In this document: in pieces, positions 52,252 through 64,000 of the stretch | Layout of the letters: every line of letters starts with the position of its first letter | How positions within the stretch are numbered: the first letter of the stretch is position 1 | DNA from: Seriola aureovittata | Lineage: Eukaryota; Chordata; Actinopteri; Carangiformes; Carangidae | Assembly (NCBI RefSeq): GCF_021018895.1 | Contig: NC_079375.1 | Location: 21,954,975-22,018,974 of the forward strand | Direction of reading: 5' to 3' | DNA length: 64,000 nt | Program-made: the position numbers and the translations under genes | The notes under the pieces: generated by a model | What the model saw: only the letters and a program-made list of their open reading frames with translations | What the model was told of the DNA's origin: nothing | Databases searched by the model: none

Positions 52252-54707
52252 ATGCCATACTATACTATGACGATTTTTCATAATTTTATGCCATTCTATA
52301 TTATGAAATTTTTTGGCATTTTTATGCCTTACTATACTATGTCGTTTTATTCCTTATCATACTATGATGTTTTTATGACTGTTTATGCCTTAAAATACTA
52401 TGATGTTCATTTAACGTTTTATGCCATACTATACTATGACATTTTTTGTATAATTTCGTGCCACAATAAACTTTAAGGTTTTTTGGCATTTTTATGCCTT
52501 ACTCTACTATTTTGTTTTATTCCTTATCATAATATGATGTATTTATGACTGTTTATGCCTTAAAACACTATAATATTTTTTGACGTTTTATGCCATACTA
52601 TACTATGACAATTTTTCATAATTTTATGCCATACTATACTATGACATTTTTTGGCATTTTTATGCCTTACTATACTATGACGTTTTTATCACTTTTTATG
52701 CCTTACTATAATATGTTGTTTTTATGAATTTTTATGCCTTACTATACTATGACGTTTTTATGACTTTTTTTGCCATACTATAATATGATGTTTTTTTGAC
52801 GTTTTATGCCATACTATACTATGACATTTTTTTATAATTTCATGCCACAATAAACTTTAAAGTATTTGGGCTTTTTTATGCCTTACTCTACCATTTTGTT
52901 TTATTCCTTATCATAATATTATGTTTTTATGCCCGTTTATGCCTTAAAATACTATGATGTTTTTTTGACGTTTTATGCCATACTATACTATGACGATTTT
53001 TCATAATTTTATGCCATACTATATTATGAAATTTTTTGGCATTTTTATGCCTTACTATACTATGTCGTTTTATTCCTTATCATATTATGATGTTTTTATG
53101 ACTGTTTATGCCTTAAAACACTACAATATTTTTTGACATTTTATGCCATACAATACTATGATGCTTTTTGACATTTTTATGCCATACTATACTATGACAT
53201 TTTTTGGCATTTTTATGCCTTACTATACTATGTCGTTTTATTCCTTATCATACTATGATGTTTTTATGACTGTTTATGCCTTAAAATACTATGATGTTTT
53301 TTTGACGTTTTATGCCATACTATACTATGAAATTTTTTTTATAATTTCATGCCACAATAAACTTTAAAGTATTTGGCTTTTTTATGCCTCACTCTACCAT
53401 TTTGTTTTATTCCTTATCATAATATGATGTTTTTATGCCGTTTATGCCTTAAAATACTATGATGTTCATTTAACGTTTTATGCCATACTATACTATGACA
53501 ATTTTTCATAATTTTATGCCATTCTATATTATGAAATTTTTGGGCATTTTTATGCCTTACTATACTATGTCGTTTTATTCCTTATCATACTATGATGTTT
53601 TTATGACTGTTTATGCCTTAAAATACTATGATGTTCATTTAACGTTTTATGCCATACTATACTATGACATTTTTTGTATAATTTCGTGCCACAATAAACT
53701 TTAAGGTTTTTTGGCATTTTTATGCCTTACTCTACTATTTTGTTTTATTCCTAATCATAATATGATGTATTTATGACTGTTTATGCCTTAAAACACTATA
53801 ATATTTTTTGACGTTTTATGCCATACTATACTATGACAATTTTTCATAATTTTATGCCATACTATACTATGACATTTTTTGGCATTTTTATGCCTTACTA
53901 TACTATGACGTTTTTATCACTTTTTATGCCTTACTATAATATGTTGTTTTTATGAATTTTTATGCCTTACTATACTATGACGTTTTTATGACTTTTTTTG
54001 CCATACTATAATATGATGTTTTTTTGACGTTTTATGCCATACTATACTATGACATTTTTTTTATAATTTCATGCCACAATAAACTTTAAAGTATTTGGGC
54101 TTTTTTATGCCTTACTCTACCATTTTGTTTTATTCCTTATCATAATATTATGTTTTTATGCCCGTTTATGCCTTAAAATACTATGATGTTTTTTTGACGT
54201 TTTATGCCATACTATACTATGACGATTTTTCATAATTTTATGCCATACTATATTATGAAATTTTTTGGCATTTTTATGCCTTACTATACTATGTCGTTTT
54301 ATTCCTTATCATATTATGATGTTTTTATGACTGTTTATGCCTTAAAACACTACAATATTTTTTGACATTTTATGCCATACAATACTATGATGCTTTTTGA
54401 CATTTTTATGCCATACTATACTATGACATTTTTTGGCATTTTTATGCCTTACTATACTATGTCGTTTTATTCCTTATCATACTATGATGTTTTTATGACT
54501 GTTTATGCCTTAAAATACTATGATGTTTTTTTGACGTTTTATGCCATACTATACTATGAAATTTTTTTTATAATTTCATGCCACAATAAACTTTAAAGTA
54601 TTTGGGCTTTTTTATGCCTCACTCTACCATTTTGTTTTATTCCTTATCATAATATGATGTTTTTATGCCCGTTTATGCCTTAAAATACTATGATGTTCAT
54701 TTAACGT
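52252..54707 (+). repeat. About 1.23-kb super-repeat, two tandem copies
   Basis: Landmarks recur with a 1,228-1,229-bp offset: 52252 and 53480, and 53143 and 54372. They include the same sub-block order (CATAATTTT block, ATGTTCATTTAACG block, plain GACG units, CACAATAAACTTTAAAG block). A shortened third version follows, with the 54372 landmark recurring at 55434 after 1,062 bp. This is a third level of organisation above the 26/36-bp unit and the 337-bp repeat. Confidence 0.85.
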
Positions 54708-57700
54708 TTTATGCCATACTATACTATGACATTTTTTGGCATTTTTATGCCATGTTGTACTGTGATGTTTTTTGGCATTTTTATGCCTTACTATACTATT
54801 TTGTTTAATTCCTTATCATAATATGATGTTTTTATGACTGTTTATGCCTTAAAATACTATGATGTTTTTTTGACGTTTTATGCCATGCTATACTATGACG
54901 ATTTTTCATGATTTTATGCTATACTATACTATGACGTTTTTTGGCATTTTTATGCCTTACTATACTATGACGTTTTTATCACTTTTTATGCCTTACTATA
55001 ATATGTTGTTTTTATGAATTTTTATGCCTTACTATACTATGACGTTTTTATGACTTTTTTTGCCATACTATAATATGATGTTTTTTTGACGTTTTATGCC
55101 ATACTATACTATGACATTTTTTTTATAATTTCATGCCACAATAAACTTTAAAGTATTTGGGCTTTTTTATGCCTTACTCTACCATTTTGTTTTATTCCTT
55201 ATCATAATATTATGTTTTTATGCCCGTTTATGCCTTAAAATACTATGATGTTTTTTTGACGTTTTATGCCATACTATACTATGACATTTTTTGTATAATT
55301 TCGTGCCATTCTATATTATGAAATTTTTTGGCATTTTTATGCCTTACTATACTATGTCGTTTTATTCCTTATCATATATGATGTTTTTATGACTGTTTAT
55401 GCCTTAAAACACTATAATATTTTTTGACATTTTATGCCATACAATACTATGATGCTTTTTGACATTTTTATGCCATACTATACTATGACATTTTTTGGCA
55501 TTTTTATGCCTTACTATACTATGTCGTTTTATTCCTTATCATACTATGATGTTTTTATGACTGTTTATGCCTTAAAATACTATGATGTTTTTTTGACGTT
55601 TTATGCCATACTATACTATGACATTTTTTTTATAATTTCATGCCACAATAAACTTTAAAGTATTTGGGCTTTTTTATGCCTTACTCTACCATTTTGTTTT
55701 ATTCCTTATCATAATATTATGTTTTTATGCCCGTTTATGCCTTAAAATACTATGATGTTTTTTTGACGTTTTATGCCATACTATACTATGACGATTTTTC
55801 ATAATTTTATGCCATACTATATTATGAAATTTTTTGGCATTTTTATGCCTTACTCTACTATTTTGTTTTATTCCTTATCGTAATATGATGTATTTATGAC
55901 TGTTTATGCCTTAAAACACTATAATATTTTTTGACGTTTTATGCCATACTATACTATGACATTTTTTGTATAATTTCGTGCCACAATAAGCTTTAAGGTT
56001 TTTTGGCATTTTTATGCCTTACTCTACTATTTTGTTTTATTCCTAATCATAATATGATGTATTTATGACTGTTTATGCCTTAAAACACTATAATATTTTT
56101 TGACGTTTTATCCCTTACTATACTATGACATTTTTATGCCATATTATACTATGACGTTTTTATCACTTTTTATGCCTTACTATACTATGTCGTTTTTATG
56201 AATTTTTATGCCCTATTATACTATGACGTTTTTATGACTTTTTATGCCATACTATAATATGATATTTTAATTCATTTTTATGCCTTATTATTCTATAACG
56301 TTTTTTATGACTTTTTATGCCATACCATACTATGATGTTTTTATGAATTTTTATGCATTAATATACTATGACGTTTTTATGCCATACTATACTATGTCGT
56401 TTTATTCCTTATCATAATATGATGTATTTATGACTGTTTATGCCTTAAAACACTACAATATTTTTTGACATTTTTATGCCATACTATAATATGATATTTT
56501 AATTAATTTGTATGCCTTATTATTCTATAACGTTTTTATGACTTTTTATGCCTTACTATACTATGACGTTTTTATGCGTTTTATGCCTTATTATACTATG
56601 ACGTTTTTATGACTTTTTATGCCTTACTATACTATGACGTTTTTATGACTTTTTATGCCATACTATATTATGACGTTTTTATGATTTACTATAATGTTGT
56701 TTTTATGCCATACTATATTATGAAATTTTTTGGCATTTTTATGCCTTACTATACTATGTCGTTTTATTCCTTATCATACTATGATGTTTTTATGACTGTT
56801 TATGCCTTAATATACTATGACGTTTTTATGACTTTTTATGCCTTACTATACTATGTCGTTTTATGCCTTATCATATTATGATGTTTTTATGACTGTTTAT
56901 GCCTTAAAACACTATAATATTTTTTGACAGTTTTATGCCATACAATACTATGATGCTTTTTGACATTTTTATGCCATACTATACTATGACATTTTTTGGC
57001 ATTTTTATGCCTTACTATACTATGTCGTTTTATTCCTTATCATACTATGATGTTTTTATGACTGTTTATGCCTTAAAATACTATGATGTTTTTTTGACGT
57101 TTTATGCCATACTATACTATGAAATTTTTTTTATAATTTCATGCCACAATAAACTTTAAAGTATTTGGGCTTTTTTATGCCTCACTCTACCATTTTGTTT
57201 TATTCCTTATCATAATATGATGTTTTTATGCCCGTTTATGCCTTAAAATACTATGATGTTCATTTAACGTTTTATGCCATACTATACTATGACATTTTTT
57301 GTATAATTTCGTGCCATTCTATATTATGAAATTTTTTGGCATTTTTATGCCTTACTATACTATGTCGTTTTATTCCTTATCATACTATGATGTTTTTATG
57401 ACTGTTTATGCCTTAAAATACTATGATGTTTTTTTGACGTTTTATGCCATACTATACTATGAAATTTTTTTTATAATTTCATGCCACAATAAACTTTAAA
57501 GTATTTGGGCTTTTTTATGCCTCACTCTACCATTTTGTTTTATTCCTTATCATAATATGATGTTTTTATGCCCGTTTATGCCTTAAAATACTATGATGTT
57601 CATTTAACGTTTTATGCCATACTATACTATGACATTTTTTGTATAATTTCGTGCCATTCTATATTATGAAATTTTTTGGCATTTTTATGCCTTACTATAC

Positions 57701-60700
57701 TATGTCGTTTTATTCCTTATCATACTATGATGTTTTTATGACTTTTTGTGCCTTATTATACTATGTCCTTTTTTTGACTTTTCATGCCTTAATATACTAT
57801 GTCGTTTTTATGCGCTTTATGCAATACTATACTATGACGTTTTTATGATTTACTATAATGTTGTTTTTATGCCATACTATATTATGACGTTTTTTATGCC
57901 TTATTATACTATGTCCTTTTTATGACTTTTCATGCCTTAATATACTATGACGTTTTTATGCGTTTTATGCCTTACTATACTATGACATTTTTATGCCTTA
58001 TTATACTATGACGTTTTTATCACTTTTTATGCCATACTATAATATGATATTTTAATTAATTTGTATGCCTTATTATTCTATAACGTTTTTTATGACTTTT
58101 TATGCCATACTATACTATGATGTTTTTATGAATTTTTATGCATTAATATACTATGACGTTTTTATGCCATACTATACTATGACGTTTTTATCACTTTTTA
58201 TGCCTTACTATACTATGTCATTTTTATGAATTTTTATGCCTTACTATACTATGACGTTTTTATGACTTTTCATGCCTTACTATACTATGTCATTTTTATG
58301 ACTTTTTATGCCTTATTATACTTTGACTTTTTTCTGACTTTTTATGCCATACTATACTATGATGTTTTTATGAATTTTTATGCCTTACTATACTATGACG
58401 TTTTTATGATTTACTATAATGTTGTTTTTATGCCATACTATACTATGACGTTTTTATAACTTTTTATGCCTTATTATACTATGACTTTTTTATGACTTTT
58501 CATGCCTTAATATACTATGACGTTTTTATGACTTTTCATGCCTTACTATACTATGACGTTTTTATCACTTTTTATGCCTTACTATAATATGTTGTTTTTA
58601 TGAATTTTTATGCCTTACTATACTATGACGTTTTTATGACTTTTTTTGCCATACTATAATATGATGTTTTTTTGACGTTTTATGCCATACTATACTATGA
58701 CTTTTTTTTTTTAATTTCATGCCACAATAAACTTTAAAGTATTTGGGCTTTTTTATGCCTTACTCTACCATTTTGTTTTATTCCTTATCATAATATGATG
58801 TTTTTATGCCCGTTTATGCCTTAAAATACTATGATGTTTTTTTGACGTTTTATGCCATACTATACTATGACATTTTTTGTATAATTTCGTGCCACAATAA
58901 ACTTTAAGGTTTTTTGGCATTTTTATGCCTTACTCTACTATTTTGTTTTATTCCTTATCATAATATGATGTATTTATGACTGTTTATGCCTTAAAACACT
59001 ATAATATTTTTTGACGTTTTATGCCATACTATACTATGACGATTTTTCATAATTTTATGCTGTACTATATTATGAAATTTTTTGGCATTTTTATGCCTTA
59101 CTATACTATGTCGTTTTATTCCTTATCATATTATGATGTTTTTATGACTGTTTATGCCTTAAAACACTATAATATTTTTTGACATTTTATGCCATACAAT
59201 ACTATGACATTTTTTGGCATTTTTATGCCTTACTTTACTATTTTGTTTTATTCCTTATCATAATATGATGTATTTATGACTGTTTATGCCTTAAAACACT
59301 ATAATATTTTTTGACGTTTTATGCCATACTATACTATGACGATTTTTCATAATTTTATGCCATACTATATTATGAAATTTTTTGGCATTTTTATGCCTTA
59401 CTATACTATGTCGTTTTATTCCTTATCATACTATGATGTTTTTATGACTGTTTATGCCTTAAAATACTATGATGTTCATTTAACGTTTTATGCCATACTA
59501 TACTATGACATTTTTTGTATAATTTCGTGCCACAATAAGCTTTAAGGTTTTTTGGCATTTTTATGCCTTACTCTACTATTTTGTTTTATTCCTAATCATA
59601 ATATGATGTATTTATGACTGTTTATGCCTTAAAACACTATAATATTTTTTGACGTTTTATGCCTTACTATACTATGACATTTTTATGCCATATTATACTA
59701 TGACGTTTTTATCACTTTTTATGCCTTACTATACTATGTCGTTTTTATGAATTTTTATGCCCTATTATACTATGACGTTTTTATGACTTTTTATGCCATA
59801 CTATAATATGATATTTTAATTCATTTTTATGCCTTATTATTCTATAACGTTTTTTATGACTTTTTATGCCATACCATACTATGATGTTTTTATGAATTTT
59901 TATGCATTAATATACTATGACGTTTTTATGCCATACTATACTATGACGTTTTTATGCGTTTTATGCCTTATTATACTTTGACTTTTTTATGACTTTTTGT
60001 GTCTTACTATACTATGTCGTTTTTATGCCATACTATACTATGATGTTTTTATGAATTGTTATGCCTCACTATACTATGACGTTTTTATGATTTACTATAA
60101 TGTTGTTTTTATGCCATACTATACTATGACGTTTTTATAACTTTTTATGCCTTATTATACTATGACGTTTTTATGACTTTTCATGCCTTAATATACTATG
60201 ACGTTTTTATGACTTTTCATGCCTTACTATACTATGACATTTTTATGCCATACTATACTATGTCGTTTTTATGCGCTTTATGCCTTACTATAATATGTTG
60301 TTTTTATGAATTTTTATGCCTTACTATACTATGACGTTTTTATGACTTTTTTTGCCATACTATACTATGATGTTTTTATGAATTTTTATGCCATACTATA
60401 CTATGACGTTTTTATGATTTACTATAATGTTGTTTTTATGCCATACTATACTATGACGTTTTTATAACTTTTTATGCCTCATTATACTATGACTTTTTTA
60501 TGACTTTTTGTGCCTTATTATACTATGTCCTTTTTTTTGACTTTTCATGCCTTACTATACTATGACGTTTTTATGACTTTTTATGCCTCATTATACTATG
60601 ACGTTTTTATGACTTTTTATGCATTACTATACTATGTCGGTTTTTTTTTTATGCCTTACAATACTATGAAGTTTTTATGAATTTTTATGCCATATAATAC

Positions 60701-61307
60701 AATGTTGTTTTTATTATTTTTCATGCCTTACTATACTGTCGTTTTTATGCGTTTTATGCCTTAATATACTATGTTGTTTTTATGCCATACTATACGATGC
60801 CTTTTTTTTTGCCTTTTATCCCTTACTATAATATGTCGTTTTAATGCCGTAGTATACTTTTACATTTTTATGCCTTTTATGCCTTACTTTACTATGTTGT
60901 CTTCATGCCTTACTAACTATAATGTTTTTATGACTTTTTTTGCCTAAATAAAGTATGTTGTTTTCATGACTTTTTTGTTCTCACACTACCATGACTTTTT
61001 CTATATCTTTTTATACCTTAATATACTGACATTTTTATGTTTTTTAAAGCTTTAATATACTATGCTGTTTTTATGAATCTTTATGCCTTACTATACTCTC
61101 TAGTTTTTATGCCTTACTACAATTTGACGTTGTTATGACTATTCATGCCCATGTCATTTTTTACTTTTTATGCCTTTAAAAAGTGCCTTACTATACTATG
61201 TTGTTGTTATTACTTTTCATGCCTTACTATTTTTTGTTTTCTTGACTTTTTATGCCTTACTATACAATGACCTTTTTATGCCTAAATATACTATGATTTA
61301 TTCATTA

Positions 61308-61470
61308 GGCGGCACGGTGGTGTAGCTGTTAAAACTTTCACTTCCCAGTGAGAAGGTTCTGGGTTCGAATCCCGGTTCCGGGGCCTTTCTCTGTGGAGTT
61401 TTCATGTCCTCCCTGTGCCAATGTGCTCCGGCTCCTTCCCGCAGTCCAAAGACATTCACATTAGTTTTAT
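61308..61470 (+). mobile_element. tRNA-like SINE fragment at the right edge of the array
   Basis: Begins ggcggcacggtggtgtagct (A-box-like) and continues with ggttctgggttcgaatccc (B box GGTTCGAATCC). It then follows the familiar teleost downstream sequence through gcagtccaaagacattcac to ttagttttattggcgac. A further array unit (atgccttacgatactatgac) follows, so the element inserted inside the array's decayed edge. I saw no clear target-site duplication. Confidence 0.8.
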
Positions 61471-61508
61471 TGGCGACTTCTAATGCCTTACGATACTATG
61501 ACCTTTTA

Positions 61509-62152
61509 TTGTGATGTCCTCTTTTCTTCACGACTCCTAAGAACCATTGATTGATAAATTACCACTCATCAAACAGATTTGATAACAATAAATAAAAATT
61601 CTTTCTTTTATTACTCCAATACAGACATTCTACACATATTGCATATTGAAGCATATAAGGGATAATCCACAATGAGCCAGGCAGTTATTAAAACTAATTC
61701 ACAAAATGAAGGCTCTTACCATGAGTCAAAGTGGATTATCCTGCTTACACCACAGCCAGCTACCAGCAAAAAATAGCTGCTTTTATTGATATCTTGGGGA
61801 AATATGGCCATGAAATATTAACATTACTCATAAAAATTATTCAAAGCCTCCATTCATCAGTTTCCAATATTCTCAGTGGCTGTGGTACAAGAAGAAATTA
61901 AATAACATGTCATTATATAGAGTCAAAAAATAAAATAAAAAAACATGACATATATTAGATTACTCAGGTGTGATTTCTCTGACATAAAGGCAAATCATTT
62001 TAGGCGATAGAAAAAATATCCAGCTTGGAAAAATATTTCATCAATCATTCTTTGTACACTGAAATATTCTTACAAATATATAAAAGCAGTGCTCTTTACA
62101 TGTAATTCTCTTATATGATATCATATATAGCGTTTTGTAATCCTTGAATCAT
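61509..62152 (-). other. Probable csrnp1 3' untranslated region
   Basis: AT-rich sequence after the csrnp1 stop with no coding signal. AATAAA-type signals on the minus strand occur near 61,783 and 61,605, so the transcript probably ends close to the boundary of the minisatellite. Confidence 0.45.
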
Positions 62153-63130
62153 CTATAAAAACTGATTATCTGTGACTGAATAAACCTGCTCTGGGCTCGG
62201 CTCAGTCAGGCCGATCAGAGACTCCAGGAGGTAGGTGCTCGACTCGTACTGTGGCAGGTTAACAGAGCTGAACAGCTGGAGATTGCAAAAGCTGTCTGGA
62301 TGCCTGTGTCCTTTAAAAGAGCTGTGCACTGGTCCAGAGGGGTAGTCGCTGTCGAAGAACTCCAGGTCGGAGTCAGAGGACAGACTTAGGTCCATGTACA
62401 TGCCTGATGAATAGTCAACGGTGGGGGAGGGGGTGTTTGGGAAGTCCTCAAGCGAGTCGTTGTCAAAGAAGTCTCTGGCCTGGTTTGCATTCTCATCGAG
62501 ATAATCTGTCAGCGAGGTCCTGCTTATATTGTCTGTGAATGTGTTGGCTGTGGGTGGTCCCATACTGTCCGTAGTTGTGCTGTGTGGGGCAGAGTTGCCG
62601 CTGTGCTGTGTCGGGGGTTCTCCCATGTGCCTCAGCTGGCTACACATAGAGTCATCATTATTTCCACAGATACTAAGAGAACAGGGCAACCCTCCGTCAA
62701 CTTCACGGAGAGTCTGACTGCCGGTGAGGCATCCTCTTGCATCAGAGTCAGAGGAAGAGCAGGAGGACTCAGTCATGTCGCTGCTGCAGCTGTTCTCCTC
62801 CACTACTAACCGCTCTGGGATGAAATGGAAGGAAGGAGTGGCAGGCAGGGTGAGAGAAAGACCATCTTCCTCCATGGTGAAAGCAAACGGGCAGCTCTTG
62901 TCCTGTGTATTCTGAACTGCATGAGCCTCATCCTGGTCCTCATGGTCCTCTGGAAGCGCTGTTTGGTCCTCTCGGCTCACTGTTTCATCTTGCAGTCGTT
63001 TCTCCAGCTCGAGTCTCATGACGGTGTGGATGTAATGGGTCTGCACTCGTCTGGAGTCGAACTCAATACGTCCATGAGTGTTTCCACAACCGTCTTTAGT
63101 GCAGCCACATGGGAAGTTGGAGCGGTCAAC
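62153..63130 (-). CDS. csrnp1: Cysteine/serine-rich nuclear protein 1, last coding exon (5' incomplete)
   Basis: The CSRNP (AXUD1/TAIP) family are nuclear proteins with DNA-binding and transactivating activity. The exon starts after acceptor CACACATAG at 63131 and reads 325 residues to the stop at 62153. The beginning [17 protein letters not shown] continues [19 protein letters not shown], the end of the conserved Cys-rich region followed by the R-V-Q-T-H-[FY]-I-H-T motif. Further on come [19 protein letters not shown] (Ser/Cys cluster), [32 protein letters not shown], and near the C-terminus [16 protein letters not shown]; these match the CSRNP1 layout. Earlier exons must lie beyond 64,000, since none is visible in 63,131-64,000. 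CSRNP1 rather than CSRNP2/3 is supported by position next to wdr48-gorasp1. Confidence 0.93.
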   Translation of the reverse strand, partial: VDRSNFPCGCTKDGCGNTHGRIEFDSRRVQTHYIHTVMRLELEKRLQDETVSREDQTALPEDHEDQDEAHAVQNTQDKSCPFAFTMEEDGLSLTLPATPSFHFIPERLVVEENSCSSDMTESSCSSSDSDARGCLTGSQTLREVDGGLPCSLSICGNNDDSMCSQLRHMGEPPTQHSGNSAPHSTTTDSMGPPTANTFTDNISRTSLTDYLDENANQARDFFDNDSLEDFPNTPSPTVDYSSGMYMDLSLSSDSDLEFFDSDYPSGPVHSSFKGHRHPDSFCNLQLFSSVNLPQYESSTYLLESLIGLTEPSPEQVYSVTDNQFL

Positions 63131-64000
63131 CTATGTGTGTCAAAGAAAGAGAGAGTTGTGGATACTCAAATACAACACAGAGTATGACAACATGATCTCA
63201 AGTTAATCACTGAAAGACAAATACAGCTCAAATGTGTTTTGGCTGCTAAATCATAAGGTTAGATAATGTTAGGTAAGAGAACAGTAACATTTGTTGTCTT
63301 AAAAAAAAAGTTCTATATTGGCTATTTATTACAGATATGTCATTTTGTTTTGTAAGAAAAAAACAAAAGCACAAAGTGGGGTGGGTGATATAATTGAAAT
63401 CTTCAATACAGTATATGCAATATTATACCACAACACAGATATGTATTGAGAGAATCAATTGTTGTAAAATAACAATGTAGAAAGTAATGGATAAATGAAA
63501 CACTAACAGTAGTTGTAACTTGGCCAAACTGACTTTGACAGTTCAATTGTATAAAAAAAAATATTGTGACATATGCTTTTATATAATCAATAGTGTTAAA
63601 TAATATCCTGTTTCAAAATCAATTGAAATGGAACTTGATGGGTGGCGTCAATGAAGGGGATGTGGGCGTATGTTAGACAGAAGCACTGCTCTAATACACC
63701 CATATCCCATATGTCACAGTAAAGGGACAGCTACCACAGTGTAAAGGTACAATAAAATCTGGATTGGACAATTGGACAGATTGATATTGTTTTACAGTAG
63801 ATTATATATTGAATTCAACTAAGCACCAAGGATAACTACTACTTTCCTTTCTTCATTAAACGAGCCTTCAACATGTGACTGATATACATGAGATGCTTAA
63901 CTTGTAAATTGTAGTTAAAGGAGATTTAACAACAATTTCACATTCAAATCTGTTCAACTTTCAGATACAGAAAATGAAACATCAAACCTCCTCACTGTAA
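63131..64000. other. csrnp1 intron, nothing else recognised
   Basis: AT-rich sequence upstream of the csrnp1 exon. No splice-bounded coding segment or repeat was recognised. Confidence 0.5.

Larger units (their letters stand above)
46716..61508 (+). repeat. 14.8-kb AT-rich minisatellite array with higher-order structure
   Basis: Hundreds of head-to-tail units with core ATGCCTTACTATACTATG, then a GACG step and a T5 run (26 bp). The unit is optionally extended by a 10-bp module ATGACTTTTT (36 bp). Frequent variants: ATGCCATACTAT, TATGTCG, TATGACA, TATGATG, ATGCGCTTT. The 36-bp consensus counts 50% T, 22% A and 28% G+C, so the plus strand is strongly T-rich. The edges (46.7-47.1 and 60.6-61.5 kb) are diverged and the centre is homogeneous. 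Interruptions are a unique 200-bp stretch at 47,100-47,300 and a SINE at 61,308-61,470. ORFs of 60-90 codons here (MPYYTMTF..., YALLYYDVFMT...) are the repeat translated, with no independent sign of coding. Array length in the real genome may differ from the assembly. Confidence 0.97.

Noticed and set aside
47732..59545. Many 60-90-codon plus-strand ORFs with recurring tyrosine- and methionine-rich peptides
   Set aside because: They are the minisatellite unit read in a stop-free frame. They start at repeat ATGs, end at repeat stops, follow the repeat periods exactly and show no codon or splice evidence.
61308..61390. Possible tRNA gene (A- and B-box motifs)
   Set aside because: The boxes belong to a longer SINE sequence that continues beyond the tRNA-like part; no cloverleaf acceptor stem was found.
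46716..61508. CRISPR-like array
   Set aside because: There are no constant repeats separated by unique spacers. The whole region is one tandem satellite in eukaryotic DNA.

Overview
This is vertebrate nuclear DNA, most likely from a ray-finned (percomorph-type) fish. The genes are split into many short exons separated by AT-rich introns. The dispersed repeats are of teleost type: tRNA-like SINEs, fold-back MITEs and a dead Tc1-like transposon. The gene order is a compact version of human 3p22.2 (SCN5A/10A/11A - WDR48 - GORASP1 - TTC21A - CSRNP1). All exon boundaries below were read from splice signals and reading phase; no alignment program was run.

Layout: (1) 1-24,935, minus strand: 5' two thirds of a voltage-gated sodium channel alpha subunit of the SCN5A-like teleost group. 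It has 16 coding exons giving 1,070 residues (domains I and II and the start of the II-III linker); domains III-IV lie beyond position 1. Intron 2 is a U12-type AT-AC intron. A GC-rich patch and a candidate untranslated first exon lie near 31.65-32.1 kb. (2) 33,879-39,714, plus strand: complete wdr48 (UAF1), 18 coding exons, 677 residues. (3) 42,337-46,175, minus strand: complete gorasp1 (GRASP65), 9 coding exons, 479 residues, convergent with wdr48. (4) 46.7-61.5 kb: a 14.8-kb AT-rich minisatellite built from 26- and 36-bp units, with 337-bp and about 1.23-kb higher-order repeats. It occupies the place where TTC21A sits in human. (5) 62,153-63,130, minus strand: the last coding exon of csrnp1, whose 5' exons lie beyond 64,000.

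The four genes do not form a functional pathway; they are a conserved synteny block (plasma-membrane excitability, deubiquitinase cofactor, Golgi stacking, nuclear transcription factor). The most unusual element is the minisatellite. It has a two-module unit grammar, nested higher-order repeats, a homogenised core with decayed edges, a single CpG per unit that varies as expected for methyl-CpG decay, and a small internal inversion. I see no prokaryotic system, CRISPR array or intact mobile-element gene. Long ORFs inside the minisatellite are translations of the repeat, not genes.
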